This document shows positions 42,663 through 50,518 of a stretch of DNA of 64,000 nt, one piece after another. Both the position numbers and the translations under genes were made by a program. This stretch comes from Streptomyces sp. NBC_00289 (GTDB lineage: Bacteria > Actinomycetota > Actinomycetes > Streptomycetales > Streptomycetaceae). Positions within the stretch are counted from its first letter, which is position 1. The number at the start of each line of letters is the position of its first letter. Location: assembly GCF_041435115.1 (NCBI RefSeq), contig NZ_CP108046.1:2604001-2668000 (forward strand). Reading direction: 5' to 3'. The notes beneath the pieces were generated by a model that searched no databases, was not told the origin of the DNA, and was given only the letters and a program-made list of their open reading frames with translations.

Positions 42663-43437
42663 TCAGTGCTCGAGGATCTTGGAGAGGAAGTCCTTGGCGC
42701 GGTCACTGCTCGGGGCGGTGAAGAACTCCTCGGGGGTGCGGTCCTCGACGACGCGGCCGTCGGCCATGAACACCACGCGGTTGGCGGCCGACCGGGCGAA
42801 TCCCGTCTCGTGGGTGACGACGACCATGGTCATGCCCTCGCGGGCCGGTTGCTGCATGACTTCCAGAACCTCGTTGATCGTCTCCGGGTCGAGCGCGGAG
42901 GTCTGCCCGTCGAACAGGAGCGCCCTGGGCTCCATGGCGAGGGCGCGGGCGACGGCCACGCTCCCCCAGTGCCTGAACGGCCTGGGAGGTGCCCCCAGCT
43001 GTCGGCCACCGGAGAGCTGCGCCGGGTACGTGGGCGCCCGGGAGGCGAGGCCCACACGGTCCAGCGGTTCGAGCGACCGCCGGCCGGCCTGATCCTTCTC
43101 GCGTCCGCGGACCCTGACCTGGGCCGGCGACACGTTCTGCAGGACCGTCTTGTGGCCAGAGGTTGAACGACTGGAAGACCGTGCAGACCTCGGCGCGCAG
43201 CGCCGCGAGGGCCCTGCCCTCGCTCGGCAGCGGTCGTCCGTCGAGCGTGATGGTGCCGGACCCGATGGGCTCCAGGCGGTTGATCGCTCTGCACAGGGTC
43301 GACTTCCCCGACCCCGACGGGCCGATGACGACGACCACCTCCCCCTTGCCGACGGTGAGGTTGACGTCCTGCAGGACATGCAGCTCCCCGTAGTACTTGT
43401 TGACGTCCACCAGCTCGATCAACGGATCGACGACCAT
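42663..43437 (-). pseudogene. Decayed GluA-type polar amino-acid ABC transporter ATPase
   Basis: From ATG 43437 the frame encodes IELVDVNKYYGELHVLQDVNLTVGKGEVVVVIGPSGSGKSTL (Walker A intact) up to VFQSFNLW. The reading frame then shifts near 43152-43160, equivalent to a loss of two bases, and homology resumes as GHKTVLQNV in another frame to DRAKDFLSKILEH. Further damage: the signature LSGGQQQR is replaced by LSGG followed by about eleven extra residues encoded by a repeat element, and Walker B LLFDEPTSALDP reads LLFDGQTSALDP, losing the catalytic Glu. No substrate-binding protein or permease genes are adjacent. Non-functional as an ATPase. Confidence 0.88.
42961..42998. repeat. Streptomyces-type G-tract/C-tract hairpin repeat inside the ABC ATPase remnant
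   Basis: CTCCCCCAGTGCCTGAACGG continues with CCTGGGAGGTGCCCCCAG, 38 bases in all. CTCCC..GCC pairs imperfectly with GGCCTGGGAG around a short loop, and GGGAGGTGCCCCCA is a motif I recall as frequent in Streptomyces intergenic regions. Here it sits in the coding sequence at the ABC signature motif and adds about 33 bases compared with intact homologues. Confidence 0.5.
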
Positions 43438-43583
43438 GCCCAGCCCTACCCACTTTCAGCTGTGTCGTGGATGCCGCAACCTATCCGCGCGGGATCGGGG
43501 CGACAGGACGACACGCACTTTTCGGGCATTAGCCGTATTTACGTCGAACTGGGGCCATGGGTTCACCTCCGGGGCGCCCGGTG

Positions 43584-43991
43584 TCACTCCTCGGCGACCT
43601 CGGCGTACTCCTGCGAGAGCTCGGGGACGCCACTGGCGGCCCACTCGTGACCGGAGGCGACGACGTCGAACTCGCGGCCGGAGGCGAGCAGGATCACCGG
43701 CTGGCCGTCGGACCGCAGCCCCCAGGCGGCACCCTGCACGGTGCGCACGATGACCGTACCGAGGTAGAGGCCCGCGTCGTTGCCGAGCCAGGGAAGCACC
43801 TCCTCGTCGTCCCGCCAGCGCGGCACCAGCTGATCGAGTGCCTCCAACGAGGCCACGGAGTCGTCGAGTTGGACTCCCTCCCGGAAGGCCTGCGACCGTA
43901 GCAGCTCACACTCGGCGAGGAGTTCGGCGATGCCCTCGGGATCGCGGGCCGGGGGATTCTCGCGCCGGTGGCCCAGAAAAGGGATCTTCAT
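43584..43991 (-). CDS. Conserved hypothetical protein (DUF6278-like)
   Basis: A 135-residue soluble acidic protein: MKIPFLGHRRENP, an helical acidic middle (IAELLAECELLRSQAFREGVQLDDSVASLEALDQLVPRW), then LGNDAGLYLGTVIVRTVQGAAWGLRSDGQPVILLASGREFDVVASGHEW. I associate this layout with a Streptomyces family called DUF6278, from memory only. The function is unknown. GGAGGT abuts the ATG at 43991 with almost no spacing, like the IMPase-family gene at 18815-19657. Confidence 0.6.
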   Translation of the reverse strand: MKIPFLGHRRENPPARDPEGIAELLAECELLRSQAFREGVQLDDSVASLEALDQLVPRWRDDEEVLPWLGNDAGLYLGTVIVRTVQGAAWGLRSDGQPVILLASGREFDVVASGHEWAASGVPELSQEYAEVAEE

Positions 43992-44169
43992 ACCTCCAGC
44001 GTGTCATTCGCACCGCCGTGCGCACCACAGGCGCGCGGACCCTCGATCCCGGGCCCCTTCAAGCCGCCTGCGCGCATGGCCCGTTGACACACCACTTGCG
44101 CCTCTTTGGCCTCTCCATACGCCTTTTGTCACATCCCGCGCGATCTTGAGTCACCGAGGCGGGGAGCCT

Positions 44170-44949
44170 CTAGACGTCCAGGTCCACCACGACCGGCGCG
44201 TGGTCCGAGGCGCCCTTGCCCTTGCGTTCCTCCCGGTCGACGAACGCGTCACCGACGGCCTTGGCGAACGGTTCGTTGCCGTAGACCAGGTCGATCCGCA
44301 TCCCGCGGTTCTTGGGGAAGCAGAGCTGGCGGTAGTCCCAGTACGTGAACGGGTGCTCGTACTTGAGGGGGCGCGGAACCACGTCGGACAGGCCGGCCTC
44401 GCGCAGGGCGGCCAGGGCGGCGCGCTCGGCGGGGGTGACGTGCGTGGCGCCCTCGAAGGCGGCCCGGTCGTACACGTCGTCGTCCGTCGGGGCCACGTTG
44501 TAGTCGCCCAGCACGGCGAACGGGCGGCTGCCCGCGGCGTCACCGGCGACGGCGGCCTTCAGGGCCTCGAACCACTGCAGCTTGTAGGCGTAGTGCGGAT
44601 GGTCCACCTCGCGGCCGTTGGGCACGTAGACCGACCAGACACGGACCGGGCCGCAGGTCGCGGCGACGGCCCGGGGCTCCTGGACGCCGTCGTAACCGGG
44701 GTCGCCGGGCAGGCCCTTGACCACGTCCTCCAGGCCGACGCGGGAGAGCACCGCCACGCCGTTCCACCGGCCGGTCGCGTGGACCGCGGCCTCGTACCCC
44801 AGCTCGCGCAGCTGGTCGGACGGGAACTGCTCCTCGGAGACCTTGGCCTCCTGGATGCACAGCACGTCCGTGCCGCTGCTCTCCAGCCAGGCCAGCAGCC
44901 GCGGGAGCCGGGCGGTGATCGAGTTCACGTTCCAGGTGGCGATACGCAT
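44170..44949 (-). CDS. xthA: Exodeoxyribonuclease III
   Basis: A 259-residue ExoIII/EEP-fold AP endonuclease. The motifs MRIATWNVNSITARLPRLLAWL, LCIQEAKVSEEQFP (metal Glu), SVYVPNGREVDHPHYAYKLQWF, FAVLGDYNVAPTDDDVYD, LCFPKNRGMRIDLVYGN and GASDHAPVVVDL give all catalytic Asn, Asp and His residues. It repairs abasic sites and 3' blocks. A -10-like TAGGTT (44962-44957 on the minus strand) ends seven bases before the ATG, so the mRNA may be leaderless even though a metallo-beta-lactamase gene lies 37 bases upstream. Confidence 0.93.
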   Translation of the reverse strand: MRIATWNVNSITARLPRLLAWLESSGTDVLCIQEAKVSEEQFPSDQLRELGYEAAVHATGRWNGVAVLSRVGLEDVVKGLPGDPGYDGVQEPRAVAATCGPVRVWSVYVPNGREVDHPHYAYKLQWFEALKAAVAGDAAGSRPFAVLGDYNVAPTDDDVYDRAAFEGATHVTPAERAALAALREAGLSDVVPRPLKYEHPFTYWDYRQLCFPKNRGMRIDLVYGNEPFAKAVGDAFVDREERKGKGASDHAPVVVDLDV

Positions 44950-44956
44950 GCCTGAC

Positions 44957-44962
44957 AACCTA
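44957..44962 (-). promoter_or_regulatory. -10-like hexamer before xthA
   Basis: On the minus strand TAGGTT (TANNNT) ends seven bases before the xthA ATG at 44949, the same geometry as for map. It would give a leaderless transcript independent of the upstream gene. No clear -35 was identified. Confidence 0.35.
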
Positions 44963-44986
44963 CCCGGCGGGTCCGACAACGCCGCC

Positions 44987-45622
44987 TCAGACCTCGGCCG
45001 AGCCTCCGGGCGCCAGCCGCACGTGCTGGGCGCCGCCCAGCGCGCCGATCTGGTTGTCGTAGATCGGGCGGGCGAGGTCGGTGAGCAGGGCGTCGTGGAT
45101 GTCGTACGCGCGTTGCGGCCGGACCTCGCGCACGTAGTCGATGACCTCGGAGATCTTGCTCCAGGGAGCCATCACCGGGAGCATCAGCGTCTCCACCGCC
45201 TGGTCGGGGACGGTGAGGGCGTCGCCCGGGTGGAAGACCCGGCCGCCGTCGAGGAGATAGCCGACGTTGGTGACGCGCGGGAGGTCCGGGTGGATCACGG
45301 CGTGCAGTTCGCCGTGGACCTGGACGTCGAAGCCGGCGGCGGTGAACGTGTCGCCGTGACCGACGGTGTGCACGCGGCCCGGGAAGGCCGCCGAGAGCTT
45401 CTCGGCGACCGACTTCAGCGTCCAGATCTCGGCCGCCGCGTTGGCCTCCAGGGCGGCCCGCAGCCGCTCCTCGTCGAAGTGGTCGGGGTGCTCGTGGGTG
45501 ACGAGGATGGCGTCCGCGCCGAGCGCGGCGTCCGCCTCGCTGAACCCGCCGGGGTCCAGGACGAGGGTTCGGCCGTCCTTCTCGAGGCGGACACAGGCAT
45601 GCGACTTCTTCGTGAGCTTCAT
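44987..45622 (-). CDS. Metallo-beta-lactamase-fold hydrolase (UlaG/L-ascorbate-6-phosphate lactonase-like)
   Basis: A 211-residue MBL-fold protein. The metal motif THEHPDHFDEERL is intact, further His/Asp ligands are in HGELHAVIHP and VFHPGDALTVP, and the C-terminal YDIHDALLTD closes the site. It is a short, stand-alone member with no extra domain. Substrates of this group range widely. It lies 37 bases upstream of xthA on the same strand. ATG at 45622 follows AGGATGGG. Confidence 0.85.
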   Translation of the reverse strand: MKLTKKSHACVRLEKDGRTLVLDPGGFSEADAALGADAILVTHEHPDHFDEERLRAALEANAAAEIWTLKSVAEKLSAAFPGRVHTVGHGDTFTAAGFDVQVHGELHAVIHPDLPRVTNVGYLLDGGRVFHPGDALTVPDQAVETLMLPVMAPWSKISEVIDYVREVRPQRAYDIHDALLTDLARPIYDNQIGALGGAQHVRLAPGGSAEV

Positions 45623-45683
45623 GAACCCATCCTGCCCCTCTCCCCCGCCCGGGGCCGCGCCGCCCCCGGCCCACGCCCGGGCC

Positions 45684-46985
45684 TCACTCCGCCGGCGTCG
45701 TCTCCTCGCGGATGACCCGCTGCGCCACCCTGAACGCGCTGTTCGCCGCCGGTACACCGCAGTAGACGGCCGCCTGCATCAGCACTTCCTTGATCTCCCC
45801 CGGGGTCAGGCCGTTGCGCAGGGCGGCCCGTGTGTGGAAGGCGAGTTCGTCCAGGTGTCCGCCCGCGACGAGGGCGGTGAGCGTGACACAGCTGCGGGTG
45901 CGGCGGTCGAGGCCGGGCCGGTCCCAGATCTCGCCCCACGCGTACCGCGTGATGAACTCCTGGAAGTCCCCGGAGAAGTCGTCGGCCTGGGACAGCGCCC
46001 GGTCCACGTGCGCGTCGCCGAGCACCTCGCGGCGCACCTTGATCCCGGCGTCGTACGGGTCGGGCCGCCCCATGACCTGCGGCTCCGCCACCATGGCCGG
46101 GGCGATCTCGGCGATGGGCGCGGGCTGCGGCGGGGCGGCGGCGAGGACCGGCGTGACCTGCGCGGCCGGGATCGCGGTCTGCCCGGTGCCGTGGTCGAAG
46201 GCGGGCTGCCAGGCGGTGGAGAAGTGCCGGACCAGCAGGTCACTGACGGCGGCCGGCTGCTCGACCGGCACCAGGTGGGAGGCGCCGGGGACGACGGCGA
46301 GGCGGGCGTCCGGGATGCCGGCGACCAGGGTGCGGGCCTCCGCCGGGCCGGTGACCTGGTCGTCCGAGCCGACGAGGACCAGGGTCGGCACACCCACGCG
46401 CGCGAGTTCGGGCCGTACGTCGAACGAGGCGAGCGCCTCGCAGGCGGCGATGTAGCAGCCGGGGTCGGTGGTGCGCACCATCTGCACGGCCCACTCGGTG
46501 ATCGCGGGCTGGGCGGCGGCGAATCCGCCGGTGAACCAGCGGTCGGGGGAGGTCCGGGCGATGGGATCGAGGCCGTTCGTCCGCACGATGACCCCCCTCT
46601 GCCGGAACTCGTCGGCCGTGCCGAAGCGGGGCGAGGCGGCGATCAGCGCGAGCGAGGCCAGCCGCTCGGGGTGGCGCAGCGCCAGCTCGACGCCGACCGC
46701 GCCGCCGAGGGCGCAGCCCGCGTAGCCGAAGCGCTGCACACCGAGCGCGTCCAGCGTGGCCAGCAGCCGTGCGGCGAGGTCGCCGACGGAAGCCGCAGGG
46801 TACGCGGGCGCGCCGCCGTGTCCGGGCAGGTCGAACCGGAACACCCGCCACTGCCTGGCCAGCTCAGGAACCTGTCGGTCCCACATGTGCCAGGTGGTGC
46901 CCAGGGAGGGACCCAGGATCAGGACAGGCGCCTCTTCGGGCCCGTCGAAGCGGTATTGCAGGGTGCTGGACGTACTCTCACTCAC
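45684..46985 (-). CDS. PcaD-PcaC-type fusion: alpha/beta hydrolase plus carboxymuconolactone decarboxylase domain
   Basis: About 433 residues. Residues 1-260 are an enol-lactonase-like alpha/beta hydrolase (LGPSLGTTWHMWDRQVPEL, FRFDLPGHGGA, LVLVGSDDQVTG with the Asp, GASHLVPVEQP with the His). The nucleophile elbow reads GYAGCALGGAVG: the Ser expected in GxSxG is Ala (codon GCC, about residue 92). A linker rich in Ala/Pro precedes a C-terminal carboxymuconolactone decarboxylase domain (about 315-425: YAWGEIWDRPGLDRRTRS, LAFHTRAALRNGLTPGEIKEVLMQ). No other protocatechuate genes are nearby. The start is uncertain among GTG 47009, 46994 and 46985; the last has a GGGAG ten bases upstream. Confidence 0.85.
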   Translation of the reverse strand: MSESTSSTLQYRFDGPEEAPVLILGPSLGTTWHMWDRQVPELARQWRVFRFDLPGHGGAPAYPAASVGDLAARLLATLDALGVQRFGYAGCALGGAVGVELALRHPERLASLALIAASPRFGTADEFRQRGVIVRTNGLDPIARTSPDRWFTGGFAAAQPAITEWAVQMVRTTDPGCYIAACEALASFDVRPELARVGVPTLVLVGSDDQVTGPAEARTLVAGIPDARLAVVPGASHLVPVEQPAAVSDLLVRHFSTAWQPAFDHGTGQTAIPAAQVTPVLAAAPPQPAPIAEIAPAMVAEPQVMGRPDPYDAGIKVRREVLGDAHVDRALSQADDFSGDFQEFITRYAWGEIWDRPGLDRRTRSCVTLTALVAGGHLDELAFHTRAALRNGLTPGEIKEVLMQAAVYCGVPAANSAFRVAQRVIREETTPAE

Positions 46986-47304
46986 CCGGCTCACGCTCCC
47001 ACATCTCACGATTTCTCACGTACTTGGGTCGGAACCCCGTGCAAGCCGTCCCCCGTTGTGGTTGTCTCGCGAAGATCCTCCGCATCGGGCTTCACATCGC
47101 ACCCTGCGGTCCGGCACCCGGTTGTCCGCCGGGCACGTGGGACGCGATGCGCGTGCATCGTACAGACGCATCCTGCGAAGGATCCCGAGCACCGTGAACC
47201 GGTGGGTCCGGCGGCGGGTTGTCGGCTTCGCGAGGCTCCCCGGCTCGTCCACCGGGCCGAACAGCCAGGGCCGCAGCCCTGTCGGCAGCCGGGCGTTCGC
47301 GCCG
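46986..47304. other. 319-base gap between the PcaDC fusion and crcB
   Basis: No supportable gene. Short open frames on the minus strand have codon use unlike the neighbours. The gap must carry the promoter of the PcaDC-type gene near 47010-47060, where GTACGTGAGAAATCGTGAG is relatively AT-rich. No repeat or clear terminator for the crcB operon end was found. Confidence 0.4.
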
Positions 47305-47679
47305 TCAGGCCCACAGCGCCTCGGCGAAGGCGACCCCCGCGAACACCGCGCCCAGCCCCGCCACCACACTCGCGATCACGTTGGCCGCGGCGAAGAACCG
47401 CGCCCCGTCCTCGGCCAGCCGCAGGGTCTCGTAGGAGAACGTCGAGTACGTCGTCAGCGCCCCGCACAGGCCGGTGCCCAGCAGCAGCTGCACCTGCGAG
47501 GAGGCGGCCCCGGCCACCACGGCCCCGCTCAGCAGGCCGAGCACGAAGCTGCCCACGACGTTCACGGTGAAGGTGCCCCACGGGAAGACGGTGTCGTGCC
47601 TCTTCTGCACGGCCCGGTCCGTCAGATAGCGCAAGGGCGCCCCCATCGCCCCGCCGACGACCACGAGCAGCCAGTTCAC
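47305..47679 (-). CDS. crcB: CrcB/Fluc fluoride exporter, second subunit gene
   Basis: A 124-residue four-helix membrane protein. [35 protein letters not shown] with the pore Asn, and [18 protein letters not shown] with the Phe/Thr-rich break are Fluc signatures. Fluc channels are antiparallel dimers; actinobacteria often make heterodimers from two adjacent genes, as here with 48020-48496. The GTG start overlaps the stop of the DUF190 gene, so the three genes are translated together. Confidence 0.93.
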   Translation of the reverse strand: MNWLLVVVGGAMGAPLRYLTDRAVQKRHDTVFPWGTFTVNVVGSFVLGLLSGAVVAGAASSQVQLLLGTGLCGALTTYSTFSYETLRLAEDGARFFAAANVIASVVAGLGAVFAGVAFAEALWA

Positions 47680-48023
47680 GCGTCCGTCCCCGTGCCCACG
47701 TACGTGATCACCTCACAGTCGTCGAGGACCACCAGTCCCTCGCCGACGAGTTCGTCGAGCTGTGGCAGGAAGGCCCGCACCCGTTCCTCCGTGTCCACGA
47801 TGACGATCGCGACCGGCAGGTCCTCGCTCAGCGACAGCAGCCGGGAGGTGTGGATGAGCGAGGACGCGCCGAAGCCCTCGACGCCCCGGAAGACCGACGC
47901 TCCCGCCAGCCCGGCCCGGTGGGCGCGGCGCACGATCTCGCTGTAGAGCGGCTTGTGGTGCCAGGTGTCGTTCTCCCCGATGAAGACCGTCACCCGCAGG
48001 GCGGTGCCCGTCAGCCTCGTCAT
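47676..48023 (-). CDS. DUF190 (PII-like) protein in the fluoride operon
   Basis: A 115-residue DUF190 domain: [78 protein letters not shown]. The fold is related to PII signalling proteins. ATG at 48023 follows GGAGG with five-base spacing and overlaps the upstream crcB stop (ATGA); its own stop overlaps the downstream GTG. This constant position between two Fluc genes suggests it senses a ligand or regulates the channel. Its exact role is not established. Confidence 0.9.
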   Translation of the reverse strand: MTRLTGTALRVTVFIGENDTWHHKPLYSEIVRRAHRAGLAGASVFRGVEGFGASSLIHTSRLLSLSEDLPVAIVIVDTEERVRAFLPQLDELVGEGLVVLDDCEVITYVGTGTDA

Positions 48024-48496
48024 CGCTGCCTCCATGCCAGAACGCGGCGCGTCGTCGCCACCGCGAGCCATACGGCGGCGAGCGCCGCCAACGGTGTCGC
48101 CGCGAGATAGGTCAGGCCGGTGCGGGCGTGGCCCGCGTCCACGAGCTTCTGGATGTCGACGGCGTACGTCGAGAAGGTCGTGAAGCCGCCCAGGACACCG
48201 GTGCCGAAGAACGGCCGCACCAGCCGGTGGGCCACCCACACGTCCGTGATCACCACCATGAAGACGCCGATCACCGCACAGCCGGCCGCGTTCACCCACA
48301 GGGTGGTCCAGGGGAACGTTCCGGCCGGGGCCGGCCAGAGAAGCAGGGCACCGTACCGGGCGGAGGCCCCGATGGCTCCGCCGAGTGCCACCACCGCCAC
48401 GATCGGCCCCTGTGGCCGCCAGGACCGCCGCCGGGTACGTGGATCGACGTCGGGATCGATGGGCTCGTCCACCGCCTGGGATCTGGGGGCTGTCAT
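48020..48496 (-). CDS. crcB: CrcB/Fluc fluoride exporter, first subunit gene
   Basis: A 158-residue Fluc protein with a 40-residue charged N-terminal extension before the membrane part. [40 protein letters not shown] and [20 protein letters not shown] are family signatures. ATG at 48496 ([12 protein letters not shown]) has GGAGACGG upstream; homology does not support a longer start. It leads the crcB-DUF190-crcB operon and has a candidate fluoride riboswitch about 55 bases upstream. Confidence 0.93.
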   Translation of the reverse strand: MTAPRSQAVDEPIDPDVDPRTRRRSWRPQGPIVAVVALGGAIGASARYGALLLWPAPAGTFPWTTLWVNAAGCAVIGVFMVVITDVWVAHRLVRPFFGTGVLGGFTTFSTYAVDIQKLVDAGHARTGLTYLAATPLAALAAVWLAVATTRRVLAWRQR

Positions 48497-48519
48497 GAAC
48501 GTCCGTCTCCTACTCGCCG

Positions 48520-48541
48520 GGACCCACGCGCACGCGGGCCC
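48520..48541 (-). promoter_or_regulatory. Hairpin between the riboswitch and crcB, probable expression platform
   Basis: On the minus strand GGGCCCGCG and CGTGGGTCC pair over nine positions (two G-U) around a four-base loop. It lies between the aptamer (48551-48609) and the ribosome site of crcB, where a terminator or translation switch would act. Confidence 0.45.
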
Positions 48542-48550
48542 ACACCATCG

Positions 48551-48609
48551 CAAGTAGGGACTGTCGGCGGCACCGGTGCCACGGTTCGGGTACGGCGAGC
48601 CCCACCGCC
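48551..48609 (-). ncRNA. Candidate fluoride riboswitch (crcB motif)
   Basis: Read on the minus strand, GGCG-GTGGGGCT-CGCC forms the first stem and loop. A central hairpin (GGCACCGGTGCC) follows, then CCGACAGTCCCTAC. The loop GGGGCT can pair with AGTCCC (one G-U), the pseudoknot expected for the fluoride aptamer. The order stem-loop, hairpin, pseudoknot strand and terminal CUAC matches the crcB RNA as I remember it. It lies 55 bases upstream of the first crcB start. Confidence 0.65.
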
Positions 48610-48742
48610 GCGCAGTCGTCACGGACGACTGTCGGAAAACAGCCTAACGCGCCGTCCGTTGTGGGGGCGGACGGCTCCCGCCGACGCGATCGCCCTGGCC
48701 GTGCTCCATGCTTCACGATTCACGGTGAGCAGGACGTGTGAC

Positions 48743-48760
48743 ATACCCCCTGGGGGGATA
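48743..48760 (+). promoter_or_regulatory. CsoR-type C-tract/G-tract box before the permease gene
   Basis: ATACCCCCTGGGGGGATA lies 40-57 bases upstream of the permease GTG at 48800. It resembles the copper-responsive boxes at 52245 and 52292 in front of the exported-protein gene and copZ. GTGACA directly upstream may serve as a -35. Confidence 0.55.
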
Positions 48761-48799
48761 CTCACGTCGACACAACCGCTTCGGGAAAGGTGCGGGATC

Positions 48800-49987
48800 G
48801 TGGATGCGATCGGCCACGCTCTGTCCATCGCCGGGTCGATGACCTGGGAGGTGACCTGGGCGCTGATCCTCGGCTTCACGTTGTCCGCCGTCGTGCAGGC
48901 GGTGGTGCGCCGGTCGACGGTCGTGAGGCTGCTCGGCGACGACCGTCCGCGCACCCTCACCGTGTCGGCCGGGCTCGGCGCCGCCTCGTCCTCGTGCTCG
49001 TACGCCGCCGTGGCCCTCGCCCGCTCCCTCTTCCGCAAGGGCGCGGCCTTCACCGCGGCGATGGCCTTCGAGATCGCCTCCACCAACATGGTGACCGAAC
49101 TCGGCGTGATCCTGGCCCTGTTGATGGGCTGGCAGTTCACGGCCGCCGAGTTCGTCGGCGGCCCGATCATGATCGTCGTGCTCGCGGTGCTGTTCCGGGT
49201 CTTCCTGCGGGAGCGGCTGCTGCGGCAGGCGCGTGAGCAGGCCGAGCGCGGGGTGGCCGGGTCCATGGAAGGTCACGCGGCGATGGACATGTCCGTGCGG
49301 GGCGGGGGCGGCTTCGCGCGTCGACTGTTCTCGCGGGACGGTTTCACGTCCGTGTCGCACATCTTCGTCATGGAGTGGGCGGCGATCCTGCGGGACCTGG
49401 TGGCCGGGCTGCTGATCGCCGGTGCGATCGCCGCGTGGGTGCCGGACGAGTTCTGGCGCACGTTCTTCCTCGCCGACCACCCGCTCGCCGCCAAGCTGAT
49501 CGGGCCGCTCGTCGGGCCGCTGGTGGCGATCGCGACGTTCGTGTGCTCCATCGGCAACGTGCCGCTGGCGGTCGTGCTGTGGAAGGGCGGCATCAGCTTC
49601 GGCGGAGTGATCGCCTTCATCTACGCCGACCTGCTGATCCTCCCGATCCTGAACATCTACCGGAAGTACTACGGCATCCGGATGGCCGCCTTCCTGCTGG
49701 TCACCTTCTTCGCCGCGATGGCCGTCGCCGGGTACGTCGTCGAGTTCGCCTTCGGCGGTCTGGGGCTGATCCCGGACCAGGCCGACGCCCACATCCCCGA
49801 GGAGGGGATCACCTGGAACTACACGACCTGGCTGAACATCGTCTTCCTGCTGCTGGCCGCGTCCCTGGTCGTGCGGTTCCTGCGCAGCGGCGGCCCGGCG
49901 ATGATGCGCATGATGGGCGGCTCGCCCGATCAGCCCGGCCACGGTGAGCACGAGCACGCCGGTCCCCCCGATGGACACCGGAATTGA
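48800..49987 (+). CDS. ArsP/DUF318-family permease, copper-regulated by context
   Basis: A 395-residue membrane protein with about eight transmembrane segments. Two Cys-containing half-motifs, GAASSSCSYAAVALARSLFRKGA and ATFVCSIGNVPLAVVLW, mark the DUF318/ArsP permease family known for organoarsenical or metal-related export. A Met/His-containing cytoplasmic loop (GHAAMDMSVRGGG) and a His-rich C-terminus (GHGEHEHAGPPDGH) suggest metal handling. GTG at 48800 follows GAAAGG. A CsoR-type box lies upstream and copper genes follow, so a copper-linked role is likely but inferred. Confidence 0.85.
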   Translation: MDAIGHALSIAGSMTWEVTWALILGFTLSAVVQAVVRRSTVVRLLGDDRPRTLTVSAGLGAASSSCSYAAVALARSLFRKGAAFTAAMAFEIASTNMVTELGVILALLMGWQFTAAEFVGGPIMIVVLAVLFRVFLRERLLRQAREQAERGVAGSMEGHAAMDMSVRGGGGFARRLFSRDGFTSVSHIFVMEWAAILRDLVAGLLIAGAIAAWVPDEFWRTFFLADHPLAAKLIGPLVGPLVAIATFVCSIGNVPLAVVLWKGGISFGGVIAFIYADLLILPILNIYRKYYGIRMAAFLLVTFFAAMAVAGYVVEFAFGGLGLIPDQADAHIPEEGITWNYTTWLNIVFLLLAASLVVRFLRSGGPAMMRMMGGSPDQPGHGEHEHAGPPDGHRN

Positions 49988-50021
49988 ACCCGCGCCACAG
50001 ACTCCGCCTAGGATGATCCCG

Positions 50022-50423
50022 ATGAAGAGCCACGAACAGCGCCTTGCGCCACCGCCCATGTCGCGGTGGCGCAAGGCACTGCTCGTTCTCGGGGTGCTGG
50101 CGGGAGTGCTGGCGATGCACGCCCTGGCTCCCGGCGGCGCGGCTCACGAACACGCCGGGCCGCCGCACCTGACGACCATCGTGGTCAGCGCTCATGACGG
50201 CTGCGCCGGAGACGGTGGGGACTGCGGTGGAGGGCACCTTCACCACGCCGACCCGACCTGCGTGGCCGCCGCGGTGGGCGGCGCACCGGCCCTGCCCGCC
50301 CTGGCCCCCGATCCGGTGCCGGTCCCCGCTCACGCGGACACGGTCCGCTCGTACGCGGTCGAGGCCCCGGACGGCGCACGCGCGCCACCATCGCTGGCGG
50401 AACTCCAACTCCTGCGGATCTAG
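50022..50423 (+). CDS. DUF6153-like small membrane or exported His-rich protein
   Basis: A 133-residue protein with one hydrophobic segment near the N-terminus (ALLVLGVLAGVLAMHALAPGG). A His- and Cys-containing stretch follows (AHDGCAGDGGDCGGGHLHHADPTC), then a Pro/Ala linker, ending in PPSLAELQLLRI. I recall this C-terminal motif and layout from the actinobacterial DUF6153 family found beside copper genes. ATG at 50022 is favoured by the upstream AGGA; 50013 is an alternative. It lies 34 bases after the permease and is probably co-transcribed. Confidence 0.75.
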   Translation: MKSHEQRLAPPPMSRWRKALLVLGVLAGVLAMHALAPGGAAHEHAGPPHLTTIVVSAHDGCAGDGGDCGGGHLHHADPTCVAAAVGGAPALPALAPDPVPVPAHADTVRSYAVEAPDGARAPPSLAELQLLRI

Positions 50424-50518
50424 ACACCCCACCGCACCACGTCCACGCCACGGCGGCGCGGTGCGGCTCGGCACGTCCGGATCCACTTCGCAGAACACAG
50501 CACAGCAGGAGTTCCAGC

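Noticed and set aside
47006..47158. A 50-codon minus-strand frame ending just before the PcaDC-type gene.
   Set aside because: Third-position GC is far below that of the neighbours, there is no clear ribosome site, and the peptide shows no recognisable pattern.
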